Positions 12,054 to 24,400 of a stretch of DNA of 64,000 nt are shown here, one piece after another. Source of the stretch: Monoplex corrugatus (Eukaryota > Mollusca > Gastropoda > Littorinimorpha > Ranellidae). Below the pieces are notes generated by a model that saw nothing but the letters and a program-made list of their open reading frames with translations, had not been told where the DNA came from and did no database searches. The first letter of the stretch is position 1; each line of letters starts with the position of its first letter. The translations under genes and the position numbers were made by a program. The stretch covers positions 24,818,961 to 24,882,960 of the forward strand of contig CM060312.1 of assembly GCA_030674185.1 (NCBI GenBank), given 5' to 3'.

Positions 12054-12988
12054 AGAATGATCGATAGTATGAAAAACAATAGAGATTCAGAACAGACAGT
12101 AATGACATCTGACTGTCATCAAGGGCAGTGAAGAGATCACTATATTCAAGAGAGCTGTTTCAATAATGTAACCAATTCAGTACGCAGACTGCAGAGAGAG
12201 GAAAAGGTTATTGCCATGAAGGTGGTCATGGAGTCGGAGAAGCATGATCTTTTCCAATTATCTTAGAAAGGAAGGGTAAATTGGAGACGGGCCTATAGTT
12301 TTTCAAGTTTTCTGCATCCAGGGAGATCTTCTTGAGAAGAAGTCTAACAATAGCAGGTTTTAATATAAATGGGGGACACAACCAGAACTAACAGATCCAT
12401 TTACAATAGCAGTAATGTAAGGCAACAAATCCTCAGTGATGGCGGACAACAAAGATGGTAGTGGGGACCAATTCACATATCTCTATAACACTTTTTAAAA
12501 TGGTTTCTTTCAGAAATGAATCTGTCACACGCTCCAAATCAGAAAAAAAAATCATGGTGAACATCAGGCAATGGTGCAAACTGACAGTCAAGACCATCAC
12601 AGATGGTTCTAATTTTGCCACACACAAAAAAAAAAATCACAAAATTTGTGGTAAATGAGATGGAGGAACAGATGATGACACTGGAGACCATTTTGCTCTA
12701 CCCCTGAGAGTCTTTGACCTTGAATCACTGTTAGGATATAGTGTGAGCCAATTTCGTAGCACTGAAGAACGCCGATTTTGCTTGCTGCACCATGCTGATG
12801 ACAGTATTTTTAGCAGTCTGCCAAATTTGCTTGTGGACATGGAGACCAACCTTCAGCCTTTGTCTCTCTACTCTCCTCCTCTCACTTATCCTCCTGAAGT
12901 TGGGGACCAACTGATGAGAAGCAGGGCAAGGACAGACAACTAGAGATCTTATGTCGAGCCGAAGGCCAAGGGACATGGCCATCCAGAA

Positions 12989-13008
12989 GGGGGGGGGGGG
13001 GGGGGGGG
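12989..13008. repeat. Poly-G run (20 G)
   Basis: An uninterrupted run of 20 G. It is capable of quadruplex formation and prone to sequencing length error. Confidence 0.9.
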
Positions 13009-13149
13009 CAATGGAACTGCTCAGTAGAAGGAGAGGCACAGTACAGCAGACCTGGCAGCAGACCAGTCTGTAAGGTGTCTATATCAAATGAAGCAATGTT
13101 CCTGACCTCAACATACTGGGGAGTAGAAGGAATGCAAAAGTTCAGGTTA

Positions 13150-13735
13150 TTGTTGTTATTATTGTTTTTGTTTAAAGCCCAGCCGACTGCGTAGAGCCAT
13201 ATCAGGACTTTAACCACTTCAAAACATACAAAACTTCAACAGGTAAAAAAAAAGAAAAGAAAATTAAGTACACATATCAATGCATTCGGGCACACAATCC
13301 AAGGACACACTCCCAGCATCGACCACTCCGTCCAATTTATTGCACAGGGGATTAATAAAAACGCACCTGAATACAAATTTAAGCATACCTAAGAACATCA
13401 AAACATATGAAAATGGGCCTAAATTACCTAAATTTGCTTCTGCATATCTCATCTCCCTAGAGCCAAAAATGCACTTAATACATGTACCCAATTATCAATC
13501 CTATGAAAAAGTATGTAAGACTTTATCAAACACGTACAGGTGAACCGACCAACAAGGCAGAAAATGACAGGAAGAAATGACAGAAAGCAAAGGAACAAGG
13601 CAGAAACAAAAAGAGTGACAGAAAAGAGGAAATTTCTAGCACAGAATTTCCAGGTGGGGATACTATTTATACTGAAAGAGCCCCTGGCATCCTCACAGGG
13701 GGAAAAGTTCAGGTTAGCCAGGACTGAGTGATGAA
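13150..13735 (+). repeat. Unclassified ~570-bp interspersed repeat, copy 1
   Basis: The segment starts near TTGTTTAAAGCCCAGCCGAC and ends near AAGAGCCCCTGGCATCC. It shares a collinear series of landmarks with 32930-33465 and 59150-59720: CACACAATC.AAGGACACAC, GACCA.TCCRTCCAATT, GAGAAGTATGT-like, GACAGAAAGCAAAGGAAC and GGGGATACTATTTA. No coding content or terminal repeats are seen. The family is not recognised. Confidence 0.8.
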
Positions 13736-14175
13736 ATGATGAGAGGTAAGAGTCACGTTAGTAGCTACTGACTCAATGTCATCATCAGCAGGGTGCACAA
13801 TCCAGTTCAGAATAAGGCTTGATAATAATACAACAATGATAATAATAATAATAGCAATATTAATAACAGCAACAACAATAATAATGATAGTAATAATAAT
13901 AATAGCAGTAACAATCTTGAATCAAGAATCACACCAAGGCACGCATTCTTATCAATCACCAAACTAATCACCCAACAACAACCAAAACTCCAGGGCACAA
14001 AGCACACGCAAACTAGGAAAGGGAAGACAGAAGGGGAGTGGGGCATGCGACCCCCTACTCAATCCGTCATCCTCCGTCTGTCTCTCACACACACAGAATG
14101 TAGAGCTAGGGTACGCTCAAGTCTTTAGATGAGCGACCCTTGACACAAGTTTTCATCCTCTCTGTCACACACACA

Positions 14176-14235
<60 letters not shown>

Positions 14236-14836
14236 GCACGCACGCACGCACGCACACACACGTACACACACACATCGTTCCAGTGTTGTTATTTTCTCTC
14301 TTCTTCTTCCCCATCCTATTTTACTCACTTTCTCCTTCACTCAGTCTTGCTGTCTCACATTTTCTGTTTGTTTACTTGTTTGTTTGTTTGTTTTTTTTTT
14401 GTTTTTTTACCCAGACTTCAATACGTGAGTAGGAGAATCAAATCAGCACTTTGTTTAAAAGTTGCACTTTTTGACAAAGATGTGCGAGCAATGCTTTCTC
14501 TGGAACTTCTGACAATTCTTATGCTGTTTTCACTTTTGTGACATTTTCTTTGCTGCACACTACGTTTTATTTCAAATGAAGTGTCTTCAAGGTCACAATG
14601 ACCTTGAGAAGGACAAAATCTGAATCTTCGACGAGAAACAAAAATGTTCAATCCGATTTTTCTCACGTTTGTATTTTGGATGAATTTGACATTTGATAGA
14701 GTCATTCGCAATCAATCCTCTCATTGTAGAAATGGTCAAGCCAAACAAATGTATGTTCTTATATTTTACAGGTCTTGGCCTTCCCACTGTTGATGTTTGT
14801 ACCATCCACTCCTCCACCAGAACATATCTTCATCTC
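13736..14836. other. Non-coding, microsatellite-rich
   Basis: Holds an AAT/AAC-rich run (13825-13915), a long CA run with CACG interruptions (14166-14273) and a T-rich tract near 14385-14407. No exon seen. Confidence 0.6.
14166..14273. repeat. (CA)n with (CACG)n interior
   Basis: A CA repeat of about 100 bp interrupted by five CGCA units at 14231-14252. Confidence 0.95.
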
Positions 14837-15027
14837 TTAATCCTTTGACTCACCCACCTATCCACCAATACAAAAAATTAACCTTTTGACTCCTTCAAAC
14901 TATCCACCAACTTCCTGTGAGAAGCTGCTAGATAGGGTGAAGGAATCAAAGCGTTAAGTTTTTGCTTTGCTGGCATGGTTGACAATGCAGGATGCTGGTG
15001 AACAGGATGCGGGAGTCGAAGGGTGAA
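14837..15027. mobile_element. MITE, 191 bp, TTAA-type ends, copy 1
   Basis: An inverted-repeat element starting TTAATCCTTTGACTC and ending GAGTCGAAGGGTGAA. Inner arms pair CTATCCACCAACTTCCTG with GAAGCTGCTAGATAG-type sequence, so it can fold into one hairpin. A second copy of the same length is at 31976-32166, where both edges are intact TTAA. TTAA target duplication is the piggyBac signature. It has no coding capacity. Confidence 0.75.
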
Positions 15028-15750
15028 CTGCTGATCATGTGGCACACAGTGTAAGCAGTTATGCATGTACAAGAACCTGTGTCCTTTCCACCCTATTCAT
15101 GGCTCAGAATGCTGGAGGATGATAAGGAGTGACCCTAACAAACTATCAACCTTCCACATAAAGAACAATCATTCAAATCTTCTGGCCAAACAGTTACCTC
15201 CAGCCAACAACTATTCACCCCCAAGTAATCAAGATTATGGACACCATCATCATGTAATGACAATGGAGATGGAATGGGCACATCGTGAGATAAGAGCAAG
15301 ATAGCATCACCCAGGTGTTTTTCACTGGACATTATATAGAAGACAAAGATGAGAAAGATCCATGAAAAAACTGGTGATGAACAACAGAAGGAAAATGTAA
15401 GTCCCTGAAACACACTATAGGTAGGCTACCAAACAGAGGCTGGACCAAAACAGATAGGAGTGGCAGATTACTGCCATACATGCCAGCAGCAAGCAAGCAA
15501 TATATACCACACACACACACACACACAACTGTACACTCAAACTCACACACAAGAAATCAAGCAAACAACTCAGTTCATTTCATGACTGGTTTACTGCCAT
15601 GAACAAGCTGTTAAAACAGCATGCACACTGAATCCATACATGCAAATATTTCAAAAATTAACCCACTGGTCAATTCCAATTACCACATTCAAAATTCTGT
15701 CAAATCTCAAGATCAAGCAAATCAGACATGCACACATGTATGCACGCATG

Positions 15751-15807
<57 letters not shown>

Positions 15808-15862
15808 TCAGTCTGACAATAAACAGTTCTTGAACCGGATTGAACTGATCGAAAAGTGTCTT
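15028..15862. other. IMP4 3' flank, CA microsatellite
   Basis: This lies downstream of the IMP4 stop codon and presumably includes its 3' UTR. A (CA)n run lies at 15751-15804 and a short one at 15511-15527. I could not fix a polyadenylation signal. Confidence 0.5.
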
Positions 15863-15972
15863 TCATTCACTCAGAAATTTTCTCTTCCTGGTGGTGTTCA
15901 TGAAGGGGCGATAGACCCATTCCACATCGGACATATGGACATTTTCCAATGTCCCTCGTACTATCTGGTATA
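15863..15972 (-). CDS. IMP4: IMP4 exon 9 (terminal)
   Basis: Encodes residues 255-290, [20 protein letters not shown] onward to the typical IMP4 end TRKRKFLSE and a TGA at 15865-15863. The acceptor is TTACAG at 15974-15973. Confidence 0.97.
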
Positions 15973-18309
15973 CTGTAACACACACAATGTCAACGCCGTG
16001 AATAGAATAAAATATACATTTAATTAAATACAAACTAAAAAACACAAAAGATAAATGAAACATAAAAAACTCCATGAAGCAACACACTACAAGAACACTA
16101 TGACATAAAATACACTGTAAACTCCCCCAATATACATTTAATTAAATACAGACTAAAAGACACAAAAGATAAATGACATAAAAAAACTCCATGAAACAAC
16201 ACACTACACAAACACTATTACATTAAATGCACTGTAAACTCTATGAGAGGAACACAATTTCAGCAGGATAATGTTCATATTTTAATCTAGTAAGTGTCAC
16301 AGACAGAATTTCAGCAGAATAACTTTTTTTTTTAATATATTTAATCCAATACACCTCACAGAAAGAATTTCAGCAAGATAATATTTTTATCTTTATCCAG
16401 AAAGTTTCACCGACTGAAATTCAGAAAAATAATATTTTTACTTCAATCCAGTAAGCCTCACAGACAGAATTTCAGCAGAATAACATTTTTCTATTTCAAT
16501 CAAATAAGTCTCACACACAGAATTTCAGTAGAATAACGTTTTTATATTTTAATCCAATAAGTCTCACACACAGAATTTCAGCAAGAGAATATTTTTATCT
16601 TAATCCAGAAGTTTCACAGACAGAAGTTCAGCAGGATAATATTTTAATATTTTCACTTTAATCCAACAAGTTTTACTGGCAGAATGAGCAAGCAAACAAA
16701 CAAAATCTTTTTTTCTTTTTTTTACAAAACTCTATTCAGCTCCCTTGATCATCATCACTCTTTTTATAATATGTTTCTTGCAATAATTCTTTGAACCAAA
16801 CCATTTTAATTTCTGGAATCTGAATATGTGTGAAAGTCATGTTTCATGTTCCAAGCAACACAGCACTTTGCAGTACTTTGGTCTCATATCATAATATCAT
16901 GATACAACCCTGAACTTTTTGACACTAAGCATATTAGTCTCAATTAATGACATCCTTGTGTTTACAGATCTTTTTTAAAAAGTTTTACTTTAAAAAATCA
17001 AAACAAACTTCATTCAGAAATCAAAACCAATTTCATTTCTTTCCTGCCCATTATGCCAAGGGCATATATAACAGCAATACAAAAAGAACAATAACAAAAC
17101 AAACACACACAAAAACTTAATGACACAGACTGTACTCACGTCTCATGTCAAACCTCGGTCCTAGTTCTGTCAACTGGATATCTTTTTCAACATGCTTGAA
17201 CATGTGATTCCTGTGAGGGAGGAAAGAGCAAGAGCACAACACATGAGCCTCATCCATTTCATATGTTTTTTCCTTTTTTATGTTTTTATTTTTCTGATTC
17301 AAGCAACATTTCTAGATGCATATATGAATGTGGATCTGGTTGTTTGTTCTATGCTGCGCAGGCATTATTTCACTGTAGTCTGGACACTGCATATTCAGGT
17401 TACCACCACCCTACCATTTAAGCATTCATTCACGAGCAGGGCAGGGGAAGGGGGGGATGCTGCTTATTCTGTTTCCATCAGTCACCAAACACCAACACGA
17501 CTTACCACGGCTGTTTAAGGGTGATCACTTAGTTTCGTCCCGCGGCGGCAGCTGTAGCAGCGCAAAGCCCACTGAGTGCTGCCCTGACCTAGAAATACGA
17601 GCTGGTAGCTCCGCCTTGTTACCGGCGATCTCGCTACGCCGTATAAGCGCAGTAGTAACTATTACAAACAAGTAACTTCAGTTTTCCACTAATTTTCTCA
17701 AGAGCTTTGTTTGTATTGGTCTGTAATGTGCATCATTAAAAAGCTGAGACTTTTCTCAACAAAATGATATGTAACTCAACACGTTACGTGCATGTAAGTG
17801 TCTAACTAAACGCACAGAGAAGAAAGAGAATGAAAGACGGTGTTGACATGATTTTCAATCTTCGACAGTGAAATGATCAATGTTCCAACGCCGGTAAAAT
17901 CCAAATGCCAGTTCTCGAATAAAAGTAAAGGCACACATTAGAAGAATGTTGTCTGTTGAGGACGGCTGTTTTTCATTTTTCAAGTTTCGGGGCTCGGGGG
18001 CCACGTATAGCGTATCGTAATAACACATGTGACAGCTAAGGTAAACAGGGATGCCGGCGAGGCGGTTGGTGGTTACTGGTTCTGGCAGCTCATTAATCTT
18101 TAGAGTCTTCAGTGAATGTTGGTATCATTTCAGTCCTCTGGATAACGCTGACCATGTACACACTGTGGCAGAATTCCTTTGTGCTTGATAATTGTGTATA
18201 GTGTTGCCTTGGACATTTTCGTTTGAAATATCAGTGTACTGAGACGACCAGAGTCAGGTTTTTCATGTTGTAGTCGTTGATTATCTCTGTTTATTTTCTT
18301 TTGTTATTG

Positions 18310-18359
<50 letters not shown>

Positions 18360-18457
18360 TGTGTGTGTGTGTGCATGCTCATTTCATGAGACAATTAATA
18401 AGGGCCCAAAGACATTAAGCGAAGTGCAAAGTATTCCTCTCTCTCTCTCTCTATCTC

Positions 18458-18488
<31 letters not shown>

Positions 18489-21400
18489 GCCTGTCTGTCT
18501 GTCTGTCTGCTTGGATATTTATGTGTATGCATTTCATAAATGAAATAAGTAATTAAAGACTTTTGAGTATTATTATCATTGTTAAGCAAAATACATAGTA
18601 TTCTTGTGCATGTATTTGTGTTTGTTTGTTTGTTTGTTTGTGTGTGTGTGTGTGTGTATGTGTGTGGAGAGAGAGAGAGCGACAGACAGGCAGGCAGAAA
18701 GATTTCAGTGTAGTTAAGTGGGTATGATATTCAGGAGTTTTTATTTCTTTTTAATACCAGTGAACCTAAAGTTCTCGTAAATGTATTAAGTTTTCTCTCC
18801 CTCCTCCCTCCCCCCCCCCCCCTCTCTCTCTCTCTATCGCTCTCTGTGTCTTTCCATATTTTTTAATGAATGGTCGTCTCAGTATCGTGATCCCAATCTT
18901 GACTCTTGCACGGACATGTGTACATACGTTCCTACTATGGCAGTAAGGAGATTGCCGTATACAAGACTATCAGTGAAATGTTGGTGCTAGTGTGAAAGAT
19001 AATGGAGTCTATGCCGTTATCAGTGATCTCGATTTACCCACCGCTACCTCCACAAGAAGCCAAAAAAGACCCGTTTGATAAGTCAGTCTGTTAAAACATA
19101 CTTTACTCTTCCTCTGTATGTGTTTCTTTCTGCTGTAATAACTGGTGAACTCTTGTTTTCGTTGTTGGAAGTTGGCTTATTTTTCTCATGAAACAGTGAA
19201 GGCGCGATATTGTCAGAATCGTTCTCCTCCTTTTCTGTGTAATCCCGTTACGCATTATGGCAACAAACTAGTTCGTGTTTGATATCTATGTGTAGGGGAG
19301 AGAGTCTACTTTTCGGTAAGATTGATAATTACATATATGGCTAAATGACCAAAGCAATATTGCGGGAAATGTAGAAACAGTAGTAATCACGGCACACAAA
19401 GGCAGCCACACAGTCCCCCTTGCCTACCGATGACTCACAGCTCAAAACCGCTGACGGGCCGTGTAGCGCAGCGGGTAAGCAGGAAAACACGCCTCTCGCG
19501 TGCGAATCGCTGGCACCGTGTCCGAAAACTAAGTGATCGCCTGGCGGCCGGTTTAAACAGCCGTGTTACAGGATCTTTAATGTGTGTATCTGACACTGCG
19601 CTCGTGTATACACGCAAACAACATCCATACTCTAGCAGGTCTGCACATATGTTGACTTGTGAAAATGAGAACATCTCCACACTTTAAATAACCACTAGGC
19701 ACCAAATGCAACATGTAAAATACATTAGAAAAATGACAAATTGCTATACAAGTAGGGATGCCTTTATAGCTGACCGCTTGCAAAATGGTGACTACTCCCA
19801 CTCCCTCAATGTGTCAGCATTTCATGGGGGCTATCATAGAAGGATAAATTCAAATACCTGGGAACGATCATTTCATCAGACGGCAGATGCACATCGAAAT
19901 AGCCGGCAGAATCGACCAAGCCAAAACAGTATTCGGGAAGATGACGCATTCTTACCAACAAATGCCTATCAATTAACATCAGGAAGAGAGTTCTTGAATG
20001 TTATATAGAACCAATACTGTTGTACGGATGTGAGGCGTAGACAGTCAACAAATAAAGCCAGAACAAGATTGAGGCAGCCGAGATGTGGTTTCTAAGAAGA
20101 ATGTTGAGTGTTCCATGGACAGCAAAGAAAACAAATGAGACAGTCTTGATGGAGGCAGACACAGGTAGATCACTCATAAGGAAGATTAGGAAAAGACAGG
20201 CAACATTCATAGGCCATTTTATGAGGAAGGGGGATTTGGAGCACTTGGTCACAATGGGAAAGCTGGAGGGAAAGAGAGCACCAGGTAGACCCAGGGAGAG
20301 AATGCTGGACGGACTTGCAGAGTGGCTGGGGACGAGGGGGTTGGGAGAGATGCTAGGGGCAACAAGAGATAGAGACAGATGGAAGTCCATGATTGCCAAC
20401 GCCATGCGGCAGGGCACCTGATGATGATGATGATCATAGAAGGGCCATGGTGGTGGTCTTCTTACCCAGATGGGTCTCTCAACCAGTCTAGCTCTGAGAC
20501 TGCTATTGTCAGTAAGGGGCTTCTTAGGCAGTGTCCTGAACAAGCTGGATCAGAACAGGCATTGCTGAACTCTACCAAAGTGACCTAGCAGAATCTCCTC
20601 TGGTTGTTGGCCCCATGGTTGTTTAATATGTCTGATTCCAGTGCGCTTCCTGGCACTGGAACTGACTGAAAAAAAACTAGGGGCTGGTGGTGTGTTGTGG
20701 CGCCAGAATGCGAACCAAAAACAAACAAACAAAAATAATCTCTCACATAAACTGAATCATTCATTCTAGTTGATGAACAAAAGCATACCTTTACAAAATT
20801 ATGAATAAATAAAATAAAACATTTAGAAATATTATGAATGAAAAAATACATGCATGTCTCTACAATAATTATGATTCAATAAATCAACAAATCAACAAAT
20901 GAATAAACTCTCACCTGAAGTGGATGCAATCATTCCCCAGGTTGGTGAACGAAATCAATCGTCGACTGTCTTCTTTGCAGACTGGAAAAATATGACGCAA
21001 AATGTCCTTCACCTAAAAGAAACACAAAAATCATGTAAATTATAATACTAAGAACACAGACTGTATTACTGTGAAGTTTGTGTCAATCATACTTCTACAA
21101 AGAAAATGTCAATTCATAGATGTACACATGTTTATAAAACCGAACAGATATAATGACCCATCGTTCTGAATACAAAAGAAATGTGACATAGTATCAATTG
21201 TTCTTTTAAAGAGAAAGTAAGTAAGCTTCATAACAGTACAGTCTAATGCCATATTTATCTGTTCATTATTATTGTGATTTTAGTTGTGTGTTTCTAATCG
21301 CTACCACACTTTTTTCATATCAGTGCCTTTTATTTCACACATAATGTTGAACAATACACGATCTGTTCTCACAAAATCACCCATACATTGCACTGGCCAA

Positions 21401-24400
21401 GTTACGCTGGAGGTCTGGAAAAGGGATCAGAGGGCAGATGATGACAACTGAGATTTTTGCAGTTTGAGGTACATTGACGTCCATTCTATTATACCACATT
21501 CGCATATCTTCAAAAGAATAACTTTTAAAAGTACTAAACATGATTTTAATGCTACCTTTGCTTCAATCGCTGCAGTCATATTATCTTAATACAGAGTTCT
21601 CGTAAATTGCAGTGAGATCTAGACCTGTTGCTAAGGACTTCAAATGGTTGTGTCATTAAAACACCATATTTCCATCAAATTTTCATACAACAAAAATCAA
21701 CTGGTATAGACTGCAGCACCTACACCTTTTTCTGCTAAGAAAAATGAAAACTATGCAACGTGCAACTTACGTGTGATTTTGCAAGTATGGGTCATATGTC
21801 ATGTGTATACAATAAGACACTCAACTGGATCCAACCATAATTAAATCCTGCTCTTGACATGGTTGATAAATCAGTAATATTTAATAAATGCTGTGATTTA
21901 ATAAAGATTTGAAAGATCAAAGAAATTAAAATCAAAACAAAGCAAACAAAACCATCCACAATTACGTCAAAATCTTTAATACCACACATACAACACAATG
22001 CAAGAAACACACTTTCTAATCTTTTACTGGCAGCACTCTGAGGGAAATTTCCAAGACTGTGGGATGATGCACATGAAAAATAGTATAACATAGTTTTAAA
22101 AAATTAGATACACATGTGAGTACATATTTCGGTGCGCAATTTACTCAATGGAGCATTACCAGATATTGTACTTTTAACTTCTGCTTACATATGTGTTGCA
22201 AGCCAGCAATCACCAGACTTCAGTAGGATGGAGGAAGCCCATATCTACAAAACTGAAAAGTATGCCAGTCTAGTCAACAACCTGAGGCAATCTGACTTTC
22301 AAGTCAAAGTCCTCACCAGGTACTGGAGCAAGGGGGTTGATAGGCACATCAGCCCATGACTTCATGAAACACCTCTCTATTTCTGGGAGAGAGAGGACCA
22401 GAACCCTAAATGAAATGGCAGAAGCAGCTGAAAAGAATTTCTGAATCTGATCAAGGAGGAACAAAAGTGAACTTCAAAAGACTTAAAATTCCCCTGTATT
22501 TTGCTTGTGTCTGATAGCTTAGTGGTCAAGACATCTGTCTTTAGACAGCTGACCATCTTGATGCATGGGTCTAAACCCAAGTGGTGGTCAATTTTATATT
22601 AGAAACAAAAGCAACAGCAGAAGGGCATCCAGGAGTCATGACCTCAGCCTCCTCGAAGTGATAAGGGCTGAAACACTTGCTTGACGGGGACTTCTCTGAG
22701 CACTTCCCGTTGTCTGGCTCTCCCCAGAATCTCTTATAACTATTATTTTTCTAATGCGAACCAAAACTAATGTAAGGAAATCAACCATGCTGCTGGAACC
22801 CTCAGACATCCGTGCAGCAGTATTTCCTCTTTGAATGTATTCTGTCATTTAACAAGACTCTGACAGAATTGCTTGCATTTCAACACGAAAAGTCTGTAGC
22901 CAAACAGGTTTCCCAGAAATATTAGCCTGCAAAAAACAGCTGAATTAATACACCAACTGGGACTAATGATAAAGATGGTGCTGCTGCAGAAAAATTCAAT
23001 ACATGTGGTACGTGTTATGGAAGTGAATTACAATGTGTCAGAAAAGTTTGTTTTGTGGCCTACACATATCTTTTTCTGATCATTTGTAAAAACAAAATTG
23101 TTAAAGAATATTCAAAGCAGGTAAGATAAATTTACAAAGTTCATATCTTGTAATTTTCAGTAGTGTTTGTTTCACGTCCGTACTACTTTTGGTTGATTTT
23201 TGGTAATTTTTTCAACATTGAAAAAATTCTATCATTAGCCGAAACAGTGAGGCCTTTCTAACTTCAATTCCACTGAGTTAAATGATTTATATTTTCCAAC
23301 CCATCATAGCACAACAAAGAGGAATAATCCATGGCAGATAACCTACAGCACTTTGATGCACATCAACTTTGAAAGGCTTAGCAAATAATTAAAATAATCA
23401 TGTCCACCATGAAATCATACCTTCAATACACCACACATAACACAGTGCTTCAAACTCTGTCTCTCTCTCATCCTTTCACAAATCTATTCAATAAATAACT
23501 GAATCAAAATCAGAACAGAAGTGAACATAACCCAGACACTGACATCACAGCCTCACCACACAACATACAGACTTCAATGCACATTTTTTTCTCTCTCACC
23601 CTTTTCCCCTGTTTTGTGGAGAAGTTGTGGAAAGTGAGATGAGGAAAGACCTCAGACATGGTGCCAACTCCTGGAATGTCATGACGCATGACTACATTGG
23701 ACAGGGAGAAGTACGCTGTCGGGCCATGTGGCAGGTGACTGATGATCATTCCATCTGCACAAACACTCTGGATCATCAGTAATCAAATGCCATTTCATCA
23801 TACTCAACTTCCACTAGTGAAACAGAAATACAAATTTACACAAGTAAGGGAAGATTTCTTACCTTTCTGTTAAGTAAGAATTTTGAAAAATATTTATACC
23901 TGAAGAACTTTCATTTGAAACTGATGACTTAAGTCTGTTAATCTGGCATATATACATGCAAAAGTTCACAGTTTGAGTTTGTTCAAGAGGAATTCATCAA
24001 ACCTGGACATTTCCTTATGTGCTCCACCCGAATCTGCCAGCAATTATCAGGCATACTCCAGGAGCCTGTGCAAAACCCTATGCGCTAGCAAGGTCTTGAA
24101 ACCAAAAGATAAATCACAAGAGTTAAACACCTATCATGCCTAGGAAACTGAAAGATGAAGTGGGCTATGTGGATTAGTTTCTATAGCCATGGACTCAAAA
24201 TCTGACATCTGGAGCAGACAAGGCTGTTTTGCTGCCCATTTAAATGATCCAATCATCCAGAGAAGTGGTAGTTTTAGTTCAACTCTTTCAGACTTTGTGT
24301 GCAATCTTATCGCATACATTTTCTTACTGCCACACGCTGTGTGCGCAATCTTATCGCTTGTAAACATTGCAAATTTGAACAGTCAATGTATGGTCCACAG

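Larger units (their letters stand above)
6540..13060 (-). mobile_element. L2/CR1-like LINE, minus strand, split by minisatellite and nested LINE
   Basis: Reading the minus strand from right to left gives LINE ORF2 parts in the correct order. At 13040-12640 is an endonuclease-RT linker (KAKSAFF-like QQAKSAFFSATK). At 12400-12260 are LLLKKISLDAENLKNYRP and VSNLPFLSKIIGK, the first RT blocks. At 12075-12045 is TIDHSTLLSRLHH (palm A). At 8030-7780 are SWFQSYLSGFTQVVSVNG, a VLGPILF-like stretch and a FADD-like region. At 7430-6960 are NNDKTETVV, SFQHFVSSVCRVCYLE and SAFVLSRLDYGNSLLAG. At 6930-6560 is a SLHWLPIEE-like tail. A 4-kb minisatellite (8030-12053) sits inside the palm and another LINE tail sits at 7437-7770. 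Stops and frameshifts are frequent, so it is inactive. Clade assignment (L2/CR1 group) is from motif resemblance. Confidence 0.85.

Noticed and set aside
19400..19520. A tRNA gene at the A-box-like GTGTAGCGCAGCGGGTAAGC
   Set aside because: The B box is poor and the downstream body looks like a SINE, not a tRNA 3' end.
22507..22590. A functional tRNA gene
   Set aside because: Boxes are present, but stems do not pair convincingly by eye and the segment sits inside a dispersed repeat with a second diverged copy.
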